A stretch of DNA of 64,000 nt from positions 744,001 to 808,000 of the forward strand of contig LN899469.1 of NCBI GenBank assembly GCA_001458075.1, written 5' to 3'. Below, piece by piece: positions 1-9,366 of this stretch; the stretch's first letter is position 1, and each line of letters starts with the position of its first letter. The translations under genes were made by a program, and so were the position numbers. The notes under the pieces are model-generated. The model had not been told where the DNA came from. It ran no database searches and saw only the letters and a program-made list of their open reading frames with translations. This stretch comes from Idiomarinaceae bacterium HL-53 (GTDB lineage: Bacteria > Pseudomonadota > Gammaproteobacteria > Enterobacterales > Alteromonadaceae).

Positions 1-227
1 TCAACATCGTCAGCAAGTTGCCCCGCTACCTCTTTCAAAGGCAGGGTAAAATTGGCACCCGCGCCGCCTTGCCCTAGAAATTCTCGGAAGCGCTCCGGCA
101 ATTCCTCGGCAGATGATAGAATACGCAAGTACTCAAGCTTTAGCCCCGCTTGACGTGCAAACTGGCCATGAATGAGTGGCGATAAACTATGTTTAATTGG
201 ACTACCAAATACAGCGAATCTAATCAT
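1..227 (-). CDS. aroE: Shikimate dehydrogenase, N-terminal part (cut by window edge)
   Basis: Reading the minus strand from the ATG at 227 gives about 75 residues that begin MIRFAVFGSPIKHSLSP. The SLSP segment is the shikimate-binding serine motif of AroE, and the later GANFTLPLKE matches the family's conserved N-T-x-P-x-K region with the catalytic lysine. AroE reduces 3-dehydroshikimate to shikimate with NADPH in aromatic amino acid synthesis. The NADP-binding C-terminal half lies beyond the window. A GAGAG stretch just upstream of the ATG is a plausible ribosome binding site. The start overlaps the start of the divergent globin gene. Synteny with hemF and tsaC is usual for gammaproteobacteria. 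Confidence 0.88.
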   Translation of the reverse strand, partial: MIRFAVFGSPIKHSLSPLIHGQFARQAGLKLEYLRILSSAEELPERFREFLGQGGAGANFTLPLKEVAGQLADDV

Positions 228-648
228 GTTCTCTCGTTTCTTTCAGCGCGCAACGAAGCTACCCGCAAGCCCTTTCGAACAGCTCGGTGGAGAACCCGCC
301 GTGCGAGCTATGGCCGATCGATTTTATGACATTATGAGCACAGATCCCGCCGCACAGGAACTCTTTGATCTTCATCCTCAGCCGTTAACTGCGATTCGTC
401 AAAAGTTTTTTGAATTTTTGTGTGGTTGGTTAGGTGGGCCTCAGTACTATGAACAGAAATATGGGCACCCTCGTTTACGGGCTCGCCACTTACCCTTTGC
501 TATCGACATCAAGATGCGAGACCAGTGGCTACACTGCATGTATCAGGTGCTAGAGGAACAAGTTCAAGAGCCTGCGCTCAAGCATGAATTGCGCCAGCGC
601 TTTACTGCGCTCGCGCATCACATGATTAACCAGCCTTATTCTGCTTAG
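226..648 (+). CDS. Group II truncated haemoglobin
   Basis: This 140-residue cytosolic protein carries the truncated-globin (2-over-2) fold. After a short leader, SPFEQLGGEPAVRAMADRFYD matches the family start. The segment GHPRLRARHLPFAI holds the proximal haem histidine, and RDQWLHCM carries the tryptophan typical of group II (trHbO) proteins. Such globins bind O2, NO or peroxide; the physiological role here is not visible. I chose the ATG at 226 because it begins just before the conserved domain; an in-frame ATG at 172 would lie deep in aroE and has no ribosome binding site. The 3' end overlaps the convergent downstream gene by 23 bp. Confidence 0.85.
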   Translation: MFSRFFQRATKLPASPFEQLGGEPAVRAMADRFYDIMSTDPAAQELFDLHPQPLTAIRQKFFEFLCGWLGGPQYYEQKYGHPRLRARHLPFAIDIKMRDQWLHCMYQVLEEQVQEPALKHELRQRFTALAHHMINQPYSA

Positions 649-1195
649 CGCGAATTCTTTGAATTCGCCCTTCAAAACCAGTCTGAGTTTTGTCGTCTAA
701 GCCAAACTCAAGCGCTTGTTCACACACCTTGATTGCATCTTCAAACTGTTCTAATTCTAGCAAAAGATTCGCGTAATTCTGGAAGGTCATCACCTGAGGA
801 AGCTTCCCACCACTTGCTTCTTTCAACGGCTCAACAATCTCTTCGAATTCTTGAATGTGCAGCGCTGAGAAGTGAATGCAAGCTTTTCTGTACTCTTCGT
901 CTTTTCGGTGTTTGTAACTTTTCTCAGTAAGCTGGCTCAACATTCGGTGGCGAACCAACGGGTCGCTCTCACCTTCAAGTTCACTCGCAATTTCCTCAAG
1001 CGCTTCGGGTACTGTTGGAGAGAGAGGAGTTTGCTCCGCTTCTGGAAGTGGCTCTGGTACTTGTTCAGAATCTTTTGCTGACTCACTTTCACTCGCGCTG
1101 TTTGTCTTTTCTTGAGGTTTTTTATTGGCTGCGCGATAAACAAGAACCGCTATAAAGATCACCACCACAATAATAATAAAAAGAATGGAACCCAT
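626..1195 (-). CDS. Membrane-anchored protein with TPR-like C-terminal part
   Basis: The 189-residue product begins with a very hydrophobic segment (residues about 3-21), followed by a basic stop-transfer stretch and a long acidic, Glu/Pro/Ser-rich linker (about 28-75). The C-terminal part (about 80-185) is helical. The stretch around NYANLLLELEQFEDAIKVCEQAL resembles a tetratricopeptide repeat. A single-pass inner-membrane protein with a cytoplasmic protein-interaction domain is likely. I do not recognise a named family. The ATG at 1195 is preceded by a strong AGGAGAGG ribosome binding site. It lies downstream of hemF on the same strand, about 80 bp away, and its end overlaps the globin gene convergently. 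Confidence 0.7.
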   Translation of the reverse strand: MGSILFIIIVVVIFIAVLVYRAANKKPQEKTNSASESESAKDSEQVPEPLPEAEQTPLSPTVPEALEEIASELEGESDPLVRHRMLSQLTEKSYKHRKDEEYRKACIHFSALHIQEFEEIVEPLKEASGGKLPQVMTFQNYANLLLELEQFEDAIKVCEQALEFGLDDKTQTGFEGRIQRIRAKQNKAG

Positions 1196-1275
1196 GTCCC
1201 TCTCCTGTTTGTTTTTTAGTCAAGCAAGCTTAATACGGAAGCCAAGAGATCACAACTCACATTGAGAACAGAGAC

Positions 1276-2199
1276 TTAAAGCCAATCTCGGGGATTCAAA
1301 TATGCATACAACTTCGCCTCTTCGGAACCTTCGTCAGGCGTGTAAGCATACTCCCACCGAGCCAACGGCGGCATCGACATCAGAATTGATTCTGTACGTC
1401 CACCGGTTTGCAACCCAAACAGAGTGCCGCGATCGTAGACCAAATTGAACTCCACATAACGCCCTCGACGGTATAGCTGAAATTGTCGCTGCCGTTCACC
1501 ATAAGGAGTATCTTTGCGCTTTTGCGCGATAGGAAGCCAGGCAGGTAAAAAATGCTCACCTACCGACCGCATGAGCCCGAACGCATGCTCGAAATCTAAC
1601 TCTCCTTGCAAATTGGTGTTCAAGTCATCAAAGAAAAGGCCCCCCACACCGCGCGTTTCCTCTCGATGCTTCAAGTAGAAGTATTCATCGCACCACTTTT
1701 TGTATTGCGGGTAATAATCGTCACCAAAGGACTCCACTGCTTGTTTCGAAATTTCGTGCCAATGCCGAACATCTTCCTCGAATGGATAGAACGGGGTCAG
1801 ATCAAAACCCCCGCCAAACCACCAAACTGGCGGAGCACCTTCCTTCTCAGCAATAAAAAATCGCACGTTCGCGTGGGTCGTCGGAATATAAGGATTATGG
1901 GGGTGTAGAACTAATGAAACGCCACATGCGTGGAAACTTCTACCCGCCAACTCGGGTCGATGCGCGGTGGCCGACGCTGGCATTTGTTCTCCGAACACAT
2001 GAGAGAAATTCACACCGCCCTGCTCAACTAGCGCTCCGTCCTTTAATACTCTTGAGCGCCCACCGCCGCCACCCGGCCGATCCCATGCATCTTCCGCAAA
2101 ACTGCCTTTACCATCGAGAGACTCTACACCGGTGCAAATGGTGTCTTGTAAGTTCATGAGGAATGCTTTCACTTGCTCCAAATATGCATGTTCACTCAT
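1276..2199 (-). CDS. hemF: Oxygen-dependent coproporphyrinogen III oxidase
   Basis: The 307-residue enzyme performs the aerobic oxidative decarboxylation of coproporphyrinogen III to protoporphyrinogen IX in haem synthesis. Recognisable blocks are [12 protein letters not shown] near residue 45, [14 protein letters not shown] near 100, [23 protein letters not shown] near 125, and the C-terminal [23 protein letters not shown]. Length matches E. coli HemF (299). The ATG at 2199 overlaps the tsaC stop by 4 bp, so the two are translationally coupled. A GAGAG motif lies just before the start. Confidence 0.96.
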   Translation of the reverse strand: MSEHAYLEQVKAFLMNLQDTICTGVESLDGKGSFAEDAWDRPGGGGGRSRVLKDGALVEQGGVNFSHVFGEQMPASATAHRPELAGRSFHACGVSLVLHPHNPYIPTTHANVRFFIAEKEGAPPVWWFGGGFDLTPFYPFEEDVRHWHEISKQAVESFGDDYYPQYKKWCDEYFYLKHREETRGVGGLFFDDLNTNLQGELDFEHAFGLMRSVGEHFLPAWLPIAQKRKDTPYGERQRQFQLYRRGRYVEFNLVYDRGTLFGLQTGGRTESILMSMPPLARWEYAYTPDEGSEEAKLYAYLNPRDWL

Positions 2200-2768
2200 G
2201 CTCTCAATACCTCGCTTGTCAGTGGATTAATAATCTTGCTGGGCGCCGTTGACGCTCCAACAGGCACATTCATGTACCATTGAATTTGTTCACCAAATAC
2301 AGATTTAACCGCCTCTGCAGATCGCAACTCCGGTTCCCCCGCACGATTAGCACTCGTTGATACTAACGCCATACCCAAAGATTTACACAAGCTGCGTACT
2401 GGCTCAAATGCAGTCACACGCACAGCAATCGTGTCATGCTCACCTCTTAGAAATGAGGGAACGGAAGGCTTCGCTGGGAGAACAAGCGTGGTCGGGCCCG
2501 GCCAATGAGAAAATACGGTGAATCGTTTATCTTGGGGAATTTTCGAATCATCCACATAATCGAGCAGTTGGCTGTAATCAGCCGCTATGAGAATCAACCC
2601 CTTTTCCTGAGGCCGAGCTTTTAGCTGTAATAACTTTCTGACAGCTATCTCGTCGTATGGCGCGCACCCCAAACCAAAGACCGCCTCAGTGGGGTAAGCA
2701 ATAAGACCATGCTCGGCAAGTGTCGCTCGGGCGTCTTCAAAATTAATATTTGGGTATTGAGGCGTCAT
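2196..2768 (-). CDS. tsaC: Threonylcarbamoyl-AMP synthase
   Basis: This 190-residue YrdC/Sua5-family protein makes L-threonylcarbamoyladenylate from threonine, bicarbonate and ATP, the first step of the t6A37 modification of ANN-decoding tRNAs. It shows the YrdC-domain blocks [12 protein letters not shown] near the N-terminus, [25 protein letters not shown] and [12 protein letters not shown] place the start at the ATG at 2768, seven bases after AAAGG; the GTG at 2774 would nearly touch that site. It is followed by hemF with a 4-bp overlap and preceded by a zinc-ribbon gene. Confidence 0.94.
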   Translation of the reverse strand: MTPQYPNINFEDARATLAEHGLIAYPTEAVFGLGCAPYDEIAVRKLLQLKARPQEKGLILIAADYSQLLDYVDDSKIPQDKRFTVFSHWPGPTTLVLPAKPSVPSFLRGEHDTIAVRVTAFEPVRSLCKSLGMALVSTSANRAGEPELRSAEAVKSVFGEQIQWYMNVPVGASTAPSKIINPLTSEVLRA

Positions 2769-2792
2769 TACCACACCTTTCGTTCTATTGAT

Positions 2793-3374
2793 TTAGCATG
2801 TGTCTGTGCGATAACCACAGCTCTTCTGCGGGCACTTATAGCAAGTTCTACCGTGTTGCTTATGTTTTACCAAAACCCCCCAGCCGCATTCGGGACAAGC
2901 TCGAGGAATGGGTTGTTCATTCAGCGAATATTTACAATTTGGATAAGTATCGCATGCATAAAAAGACTTACCATAGCGACTCGCGCGTTGCACTAGATGG
3001 CCCTTTTGACAACTTGGGCATGCCGGCGCCTCTTCCTCAGCCGGGGCATTTGGGTCCAACATGTAATGACAGTCTGGAAACGCACTACAACCAACAAAGA
3101 AACCGTAGCGCCCCTTTTTTAACAATAATGGCGACTCACATTGCGGGCAGAACTCACCCGGTAAGGATTGCGGCTCAAAATCGCTTTTCTCATGCAACGG
3201 CTGTACGTGGTCACACTGAGGGTAAGCGGTGCAACCCCAAAAGGCGTTACTTTGGCTCTGTCCGGGCTTCTTTTTTGCGTGACGAAGTTGCATGGGAGCC
3301 CCGCACTTCGGGCAAGGCTCTCTATGTTCAGACAAGTTCCGGTTCATTCCCGGAATGAGTTCACGATCCGTCAT
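2793..3374 (-). CDS. Topoisomerase-type C4 zinc-finger protein (YrdD-like)
   Basis: The 193-residue protein is almost entirely made of four zinc ribbons, each with a CPxC start and a distal Cys pair: CPKCGAPM, CPQCESPL, CPSCQKGHL and CPECGWGVL, with partner motifs such as CTAYPQC, CSAFPDC and CDTYPNC. These match the C-terminal zinc fingers of bacterial DNA topoisomerase I (zf-C4_Topoisom), but no catalytic domain is present. E. coli YrdD in the same neighbourhood is the likely counterpart; its role is nucleic-acid binding of uncertain purpose. The start at 3374 lacks a clear ribosome site. An in-frame ATG at 3347 sits just before the first ribbon and is an alternative. Confidence 0.85.
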   Translation of the reverse strand: MTDRELIPGMNRNLSEHREPCPKCGAPMQLRHAKKKPGQSQSNAFWGCTAYPQCDHVQPLHEKSDFEPQSLPGEFCPQCESPLLLKKGRYGFFVGCSAFPDCHYMLDPNAPAEEEAPACPSCQKGHLVQRASRYGKSFYACDTYPNCKYSLNEQPIPRACPECGWGVLVKHKQHGRTCYKCPQKSCGYRTDTC

Positions 3375-3383
3375 GGCATAACG

Positions 3384-3860
3384 CTAATGCATTAAACCTT
3401 CGGGCTCCTCGAATAAGAGCTCTTCCATACGTGAATAGGCGTCTTCGTGGCCAGGCACGTTGAATAACACCATGAGCACCACCCATTTCAAATCTTCCAG
3501 CGCGAACTGCGGAGTATCTAACTCCATCACGCGGTCAATTACCATTTCACGGGTTGTGAAGTCGAGCACTCCGATCTGCTCCAAATACATCAGAAAGCCT
3601 CGACAACCGCTATCGAGCCGCGCCACTTCTTCGGGCATGTACGCACGAAATGAAGTAATTGGAGCCGCTTGCACTAAATACGGTTTATCTTGGCTATCTT
3701 GCAGATCTGCAAGGCGCTCAAGCCACGCCAATGCCTTACTGATTTCTTGTTGATGAAATCCGGCACGGGTTAACTCATCGGTTAGTTCGTCGTGGTCGAC
3801 AACGACTTCCATTTCCGAATGGATAAAGTTCTCAAATAAATACATGAGGATATCAAACAC
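3384..3860 (-). CDS. smg: Smg family protein (DUF494)
   Basis: The 158-residue product opens [16 protein letters not shown] and includes [19 protein letters not shown] and [17 protein letters not shown], which are typical of the Smg/DUF494 family (about 157 residues in E. coli). The gene lies directly after dprA, the classical smf-smg order, only 4 bp from the dprA stop, so it is surely in the same operon. Biochemical function is not established; it is acidic and probably cytosolic. Confidence 0.93.
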   Translation of the reverse strand: MFDILMYLFENFIHSEMEVVVDHDELTDELTRAGFHQQEISKALAWLERLADLQDSQDKPYLVQAAPITSFRAYMPEEVARLDSGCRGFLMYLEQIGVLDFTTREMVIDRVMELDTPQFALEDLKWVVLMVLFNVPGHEDAYSRMEELLFEEPEGLMH

Positions 3861-3864
3861 GTCA

Positions 3865-4971
3865 TTACCTCCTCACTCTGACGTAGCCGCCAGGAACTGC
3901 TTTGATCCATCCATCTATTTCAAGACTCACTAAAGCATTCATCGTTTGTGCGACAGTCTTCCCGCTGCGCTCCAACACGCGCTCTAACGGCGTGGTCTCA
4001 AAGCCTACGTTAGCTAACATTTCCGGCTTTGCCAAGCCTGCAAACAATATTTCTTGCTGAGGACTTCCTTCCACCTCTGAAATGGTAGCATTTTTATTAA
4101 ATTCAAGTGTGTCCCACTCTTCTAGAATATCGGCGGCACAAGTCACTAACTTAGCTCCTTGCTGAATTAAATGATTACATCCCCGCCCTACACTTTCGTA
4201 CATATTATACGGAATAGCGAACACATCTCGGTTTTGTTCAAGTGCAAGGCGCGCAGTAATCAACGAACCACTTCGCATGGCGGCAGCAATAACACACACA
4301 CCTTTGCTTAATCCACTTATTATACGGTTTCGCAGCGGAAAATGTTCAGTTTTCGCAGGCATTCCGGGCAAATACTCACTCACTACCAAACCCTGTACTT
4401 GTATTTCTTGCCAGAGCGCCCGAGCGCGTGAAGGATAACATTGATCAATACCACAGCCGAGCACGGCAATGGTGTTGCCATGAACTGATAACACAGTTCT
4501 GTGAGCGCAATTATCGACCCCAGCAGCTAACCCACTGGTAATGGTGTATCCCTCAGAAACCAAAGCTGGAACAAGATCGTAAATGGCTTGTAGCGCAAGC
4601 TCAGGCGCATTGCGGCTTCCTACGAAGGCGATTTGTGTACTTTTCAGCAAGCTGGTTTTTCCAGAACAGAAGAGCAAAAGTGGCGCATTTGCAACGGCTC
4701 GAAGTTGCTCGGGGTAGTCCTCACAAAACCGCGTAATAATTGTTCGCTCGCTGTCGCTATCCGCGTTTAGCCAACGTTCAGCGCGCTGCCTAGCAATGTG
4801 CTCAACCATTGGCAATTGCTGACGCCAAAACTTCGGAAGATGCGCCAATGGCTCGGCTAAATTCGCTGGCTTTCCCTGCCGCCACTGCTCAAAGATTAGT
4901 TTTCGCAACTTTACGGGCGCAAAATAGAGTTGAAGCCAATCGGTAATGGCCTCTGAATTCCAATGTAACAT
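3865..4971 (-). CDS. dprA: DNA-processing protein DprA/Smf
   Basis: The 368-residue protein is a DprA homologue: an N-terminal helical region, a central Rossmann-like fold (about residues 90-290) and a C-terminal winged-helix segment. Diagnostic stretches are [54 protein letters not shown] and [24 protein letters not shown]. DprA binds incoming single-stranded DNA and loads RecA during natural transformation. The start at 4971 has AAGGA nine bases upstream. It heads the minus-strand dprA-smg-zinc ribbon-tsaC-hemF run and diverges from def across about 130 bp. Confidence 0.95.
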   Translation of the reverse strand: MLHWNSEAITDWLQLYFAPVKLRKLIFEQWRQGKPANLAEPLAHLPKFWRQQLPMVEHIARQRAERWLNADSDSERTIITRFCEDYPEQLRAVANAPLLLFCSGKTSLLKSTQIAFVGSRNAPELALQAIYDLVPALVSEGYTITSGLAAGVDNCAHRTVLSVHGNTIAVLGCGIDQCYPSRARALWQEIQVQGLVVSEYLPGMPAKTEHFPLRNRIISGLSKGVCVIAAAMRSGSLITARLALEQNRDVFAIPYNMYESVGRGCNHLIQQGAKLVTCAADILEEWDTLEFNKNATISEVEGSPQQEILFAGLAKPEMLANVGFETTPLERVLERSGKTVAQTMNALVSLEIDGWIKAVPGGYVRVRR

Positions 4972-5099
4972 TCGTTCTCATCCTTGAAATCGGTGCTAAA
5001 GAGCATAGATCATGAACCAGAACCATACGACAGGGGTTCTATGATTTCAGCCATAAACCCGTTAAAATATGAACCTCACAAGTATTAAGGAGTTCACCC

Positions 5100-5618
5100 G
5101 TGGCCACCATGACAATTTTGCGCTATCCCGATGAGCGCTTGCGTACCGTTGCAACCCCCATCGAAACGGTGGACGATGCATTGCGCCAAACAATCGACGA
5201 CATGTTTGAAACCATGTATAGCTCGCAAGGCGTGGGTTTAGCCGCAACGCAAGTAAATGTGCACAAACGCCTATTTATTGCCGACTGTAGTGAGAATCAA
5301 GACGAGCCACTGGTATTTATTAACCCAGAAATTATTGAGCAAGAAGGGCACTTCGAGAATGAAGAGGGTTGCCTGAGCTTTCCAGGTGTTTATGCGAAAG
5401 TAGAGCGCGCAGGTACCATTACGGTGAAGGCACTCGATCGCAATGGTGAAGAATTCACTCGCAGTGCAGATGGCCTCTTAGCAATCTGCATTCAGCATGA
5501 ACTTGATCATCTCAACGGCAAACTGTTCGTAGACTACCTTTCTCCGTTAAAGCGCGATCGGATTCGTAAAAAGCTAGAGAAAGAAGCGCGTATCGCAGAC
5601 AAGGTTGCACAAGCATAG
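5100..5618 (+). CDS. def: Peptide deformylase (GTG start)
   Basis: This 172-residue metalloenzyme removes the formyl group from nascent N-termini. All three family motifs are present: GVGLAATQV (I), EEGCLSFPG (II) and QHELDHLNG (III, the HExDH metal-binding motif). The GTG at 5100 is chosen because a perfect AAGGAG lies seven bases upstream; the ATG at 5109 would be sixteen bases away. It is followed by fmt with a one-base overlap, so formylation and deformylation enzymes are made together. Confidence 0.96.
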   Translation: MATMTILRYPDERLRTVATPIETVDDALRQTIDDMFETMYSSQGVGLAATQVNVHKRLFIADCSENQDEPLVFINPEIIEQEGHFENEEGCLSFPGVYAKVERAGTITVKALDRNGEEFTRSADGLLAICIQHELDHLNGKLFVDYLSPLKRDRIRKKLEKEARIADKVAQA

Positions 5619-6568
5619 TGCGTGTTGTTTTTGCCGGAACACCAGATTTCGCCGCCCAACACTTAAAAGCGTTGGTTACAGACCAGAGCTTTGAAGTGGT
5701 TGCGGTGTACACTCAACCTGATCGCCCCGCTGGGCGTGGAAAGAGGCTACAACCCTCCGCCGTAAAGCTTGCAGCCGAGGCATACGGCCTTCCTGTAGAG
5801 CAACCCGTGTCACTTAAAGACCCAAGTGCACAAACCACGCTTGCTGGCTATCAAGCCGATATCATGGTGGTGGTTGCCTATGGTTTATTGTTGCCAAAAG
5901 AAGTACTAACCATACCCGCACGTGGCTGTATTAATGTGCACGGTTCTATTCTACCCCGTTGGCGGGGTGCGGCTCCAATTCAACGCGCCATTTGGGCAGG
6001 AGACAAGGAGTCAGGGATTACGATCATGCAAATGGATGAAGGCCTCGATACCGGCCCGATGCTCAAAGTAGCGCGCATTCAACTCACAGCAGAAGAAACC
6101 AGTGCCTCACTTTACGAAAAGATGGCAGATTTGGGCCCTCGCGTGCTCATTGACACGCTAACGGAGCTCGACCAAATCACGCCTATTCTGCAACGCAATG
6201 AAGACGCTACTTACGCTCACAAGCTCAGTAAAGAGGAAGCTCGTATCGATTGGCAACGACCTGCCGAGGAAATTGAGCGCCATTTGCGCGCGTTTACGCC
6301 ATGGCCCGGCACAGAAATGTGGGTTCAAGAGGAGCGTATTAAAGTACTCGCAGCCCAAGTAGAGCGAACCCACTCAGAACGACCCGTGGGTGAAATTTTA
6401 GCAGTGAAGAAAGACGCAATCACTGTTCAGTGTGGTAGCAATGCACTCACCATTACGCAGGTTCAATTGCCAGGCAAGAAGCCAATGGCTATTCACGAAT
6501 TGTTGAACGCCCGCAAAGATATGTTCGTACAGGGCGTGTCGCTCTTGGAAACCTCGAATGACGAATGA
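5618..6568 (+). CDS. fmt: Methionyl-tRNA formyltransferase (GTG start)
   Basis: The 316-residue enzyme formylates Met-tRNAfMet with 10-formyl-THF for translation initiation. The N-terminal Rossmann domain begins MRVVFAGTPDFA; the catalytic block INVHGSILPRWRGAAPIQRAI follows near residue 105. The C-terminal OB-like domain contains RAFTPWPGTEMW. Length equals E. coli Fmt (315). The stop of def and the GTG start share a base (TAGTG at 5616-5620). The 3' end overlaps rsmB by 11 bp. Confidence 0.96.
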   Translation: MRVVFAGTPDFAAQHLKALVTDQSFEVVAVYTQPDRPAGRGKRLQPSAVKLAAEAYGLPVEQPVSLKDPSAQTTLAGYQADIMVVVAYGLLLPKEVLTIPARGCINVHGSILPRWRGAAPIQRAIWAGDKESGITIMQMDEGLDTGPMLKVARIQLTAEETSASLYEKMADLGPRVLIDTLTELDQITPILQRNEDATYAHKLSKEEARIDWQRPAEEIERHLRAFTPWPGTEMWVQEERIKVLAAQVERTHSERPVGEILAVKKDAITVQCGSNALTITQVQLPGKKPMAIHELLNARKDMFVQGVSLLETSNDE

Positions 6569-7889
6569 AGCGACCCCGCCGAAATCAGCAAAAGGCGCCT
6601 CTCGGGCCGTCGCGGCCCAAGTACTTTTCGCGGTACTCGATCAAGGTCGCTCTCTCGCGACTGTATTACCTGAAGCCCAAGCCAAAGTTGCACCCGCAGA
6701 CAAGGGGTGGGTGCAAGCCGTTTGCTATGAAGTACTCAGAGAGCTCCCCCGCTACGAGTGGTTATTAAAGCAACTACTCGACAAACCACTGAAAAAGAAA
6801 GTGCGCATAGTGCACTCTTTATTGCTGGTCGGGTTATGTCAGTTTCGCGGCCTTGGCACACCCCCTCATGCGGTGCTAGCGGAAACCGTAGAAGCCACTA
6901 AAAGGCTCAAACACAAAGCACTCACGGGGCTGGTAAATGGGGTGTTACGAAGTTATCAGCGCCAGCAAAACTCCCTAGAAACACAGGTTAAACAGAAAAT
7001 AAACGACGCCGAATGCTTTCCTCGATGGATTCAGCAGGCATTGAATGACGCTTGGCCAGAAGAGCGCGAGAATATTTTAAGCGCATGCCAACAACGTCCC
7101 CCACTATGGCTGCGCGTAAATGTTCGAAAAGTAGTGCTCGCAGATTATCTCGCGTTATTAAAAGCACACAACATTGAATATGAACAACATCCTATTTTAA
7201 CGGCCGCCATTAAGTTGCCAAAGGCAACCGATGTGCGAGGCTTACCGTATTTCTTAGACGGCTATGTGTCTGTTCAAGACATCAGTGCGCAATGGGCTGC
7301 TCATCTGCTACAAGCAAAAAACCAGCATCGTGTTCTCGATGCTTGTGCCGCTCCCGGTGGCAAAACCTCCCACATATTCGAGCTCGCGCCACAGGCCTAC
7401 ATTGACGCTATTGAAATAGAGGCGTCTCGAATTCCGCGCATGGAAGAAAATTTTGCTCGATTAGGCGTAGAAGCCACTATTCACTGCGCTGATATGCTCG
7501 AGTCAAGTACTTGGTGGGATGGCGAACTCTACGATCGTATTTTACTCGACGCGCCCTGCTCAGCGACCGGTGTCATTCGTCGACATCCGGACATCAAATG
7601 GCTTCGCCAAGCTGCCGACATTGACACCTTGCAACATACACAAGCCGATATTCTTGAACACAGTTGGAAGCTCTTAAAACCTCTAGGGCGGCTGGTATAT
7701 GCCACGTGTTCTATTTTGCCAGCAGAAAACGAAGCGCAGATAAACCAGTTTCTCTCCAGTCACAAAGACGCCTTACGCATTCATGAACCTGTTTTTAACG
7801 AACGGCATCCACGTTCGGGGCAAATACTTCCGGGAGAAGACGATGGAGACGGGTTTTACTACGCCATACTTGAAAAACATGAGGGTTAG
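6558..7889 (+). CDS. rsmB: 16S rRNA m5C967 methyltransferase
   Basis: The 443-residue protein pairs an N-terminal NusB-like RNA-binding domain (about residues 10-140) with a SAM-dependent methyltransferase domain. Motif I is DACAAPGGKTSH, motif IV is LLDAPCSATGVIRRHPDIKW with the PC catalytic cysteine, and motif VI is YATCSILPAENE with the nucleophilic cysteine. RsmB methylates C967 of 16S rRNA. The ATG at 6558 overlaps fmt by 11 bp and is the third gene of def-fmt-rsmB; trkA follows after 82 bp, as in many gammaproteobacteria. Confidence 0.96.
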   Translation: MTNEATPPKSAKGASRAVAAQVLFAVLDQGRSLATVLPEAQAKVAPADKGWVQAVCYEVLRELPRYEWLLKQLLDKPLKKKVRIVHSLLLVGLCQFRGLGTPPHAVLAETVEATKRLKHKALTGLVNGVLRSYQRQQNSLETQVKQKINDAECFPRWIQQALNDAWPEERENILSACQQRPPLWLRVNVRKVVLADYLALLKAHNIEYEQHPILTAAIKLPKATDVRGLPYFLDGYVSVQDISAQWAAHLLQAKNQHRVLDACAAPGGKTSHIFELAPQAYIDAIEIEASRIPRMEENFARLGVEATIHCADMLESSTWWDGELYDRILLDAPCSATGVIRRHPDIKWLRQAADIDTLQHTQADILEHSWKLLKPLGRLVYATCSILPAENEAQINQFLSSHKDALRIHEPVFNERHPRSGQILPGEDDGDGFYYAILEKHEG

Positions 7890-7971
7890 CCAATAATCTA
7901 GCAAGCATTAAGTTGAGAATCGCCCCAGAAATGACGCATACTGAACCGAATATTAAGAGACTGGTTTTCAC

Positions 7972-9348
7972 ATGAAAATAATCATTATTGGTGCCGGGCA
8001 AGTGGGCGCAACCCTTGCTGAAAGTTTGGTGTCGGGTCGAAATGAAATTACCGTAATTGACCAAAATCGCGCACTACTTGACGAGCTTCAGGATAAATTC
8101 GATCTCAACGTAGTGCATGGGAATGGCGCATACCCCGACATCCTTGAGCGCGCGGGCGCTGCAGAGGCCGACCTTTTGGTCGCAGTAAGCAGCATGGATG
8201 AAGTGAACATGATGGCTTGCCAAGTGGCGCATTCGGTATTCAAAGTGTATCGAAAAATCGCTCGAATCCGGTCTCCGGAGTATATCCGTTATGCCGACAC
8301 ATTGTTCCATAAAGACCAAATGCCTGTGGATCATGTCATTGCACCGGAACAACTGGTCACTGCCTATATTAAACGCTTGATAGACTACCCTGGTGCACTG
8401 CAAGTCATTGAGTTTGCTGAAGGGCTCGTAAGCCTCGTCGGGTTGAAAGCCTACTATGGCGGCAAACTAGTAGGACATGCTATTTCCACATTACGAGATC
8501 ATATTCCAAACATTGATGCGCGCGTGGCTGCTATTTTCCGTCAAGGCCATGCTATTAAGCCGCTCGGTACCACCATTATTGAAGCCGATGACGAAGTTTT
8601 CTTTGTTGCCGATACACGCCATATTCGCGCAGTTATGGAAGAGTTACAGCCGCTAGAGCAAAAATACAAACGTGTCATGATCGTTGGCGGGGGGCATGTT
8701 GGCTCCGGCTTAGCACGCGCTTTAGAGCACGATCATCGAGTGAAGTTGGTAGAGTTGAGCCAACACCGCGCCGAGGAGTTAAGCGCTGAGTTGGAAAATA
8801 CACTTGTATTGCAAGGCGACGCGGCAGACCAGCGCCTATTGAGCGAAGAGCGCATTGAAGAAATCGACGTATTCATTGCCGTAACTAACGACGATGAAGC
8901 CAATATTATGTCGGCGATGTTAGCGAAGCGGATGGGTGCAGGCAAGACACTCGTACTTATTCAACGCACAGCTTATGTCGACCTCGTTCAAGGAGGAGAT
9001 ATCGACATTGCGATCTCACCTCAACAAGCAACCGTATCGGCGCTGCTGCGCCACATTCGTCGCGACTTTTTTGTGAACGATTATTCTTTACGTAAGGGTG
9101 CGGCGGAAGCTATTGAATTGATAGCAAAAGGTGATGAAAACACCTCGAAAGTCGTTGGTAAAGAAATTCGCGAATTGAACCTACCACCAGGCACCACGGT
9201 AGGAGCACTGGTGCGAGGCAACGAGGTACTCATTGCGCACGACGACACCGTAATTCAAGACGATGATCATGTCATTCTATTTTTGGTCGACAAAAAATAC
9301 GTTGAAGATATCGAGAAGCTATTCACTCCGGGGGCGCTATACTTCTAG
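7972..9348 (+). CDS. trkA: Trk potassium-uptake regulatory subunit TrkA
   Basis: The 458-residue peripheral cytoplasmic protein contains two RCK units. Each starts with a Rossmann nucleotide site ([13 protein letters not shown] at residue 3, and [14 protein letters not shown] about 230), and each is followed by a TrkA-C domain. It binds NAD(H) or adenine nucleotides and gates the TrkH channel. Length equals E. coli TrkA (458). Its membrane partner trkH lies immediately downstream on the opposite strand, tail to tail, which is unusual compared with genomes where the two are apart or co-directional. Confidence 0.96.
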   Translation: MKIIIIGAGQVGATLAESLVSGRNEITVIDQNRALLDELQDKFDLNVVHGNGAYPDILERAGAAEADLLVAVSSMDEVNMMACQVAHSVFKVYRKIARIRSPEYIRYADTLFHKDQMPVDHVIAPEQLVTAYIKRLIDYPGALQVIEFAEGLVSLVGLKAYYGGKLVGHAISTLRDHIPNIDARVAAIFRQGHAIKPLGTTIIEADDEVFFVADTRHIRAVMEELQPLEQKYKRVMIVGGGHVGSGLARALEHDHRVKLVELSQHRAEELSAELENTLVLQGDAADQRLLSEERIEEIDVFIAVTNDDEANIMSAMLAKRMGAGKTLVLIQRTAYVDLVQGGDIDIAISPQQATVSALLRHIRRDFFVNDYSLRKGAAEAIELIAKGDENTSKVVGKEIRELNLPPGTTVGALVRGNEVLIAHDDTVIQDDDHVILFLVDKKYVEDIEKLFTPGALYF

Positions 9349-9366
9349 CGCCGCGACCGTTTTTTT
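9333..9366 (+). terminator. Possible terminator at the trkA end
   Basis: A 7-bp stem GGCGCTA / TAGCGCC (9333-9339 and 9346-9352, loop TACTTC) spans the trkA stop, and a run of seven T follows at 9360-9366. The seven-base gap between stem and T-run is longer than usual, so strength is uncertain. Confidence 0.4.

Noticed and set aside
2798-3358. Long plus-strand ORF antisense to the zinc-ribbon gene
   Set aside because: It is a shadow of the Cys-rich gene; the minus frame has four clear zinc-binding motifs.
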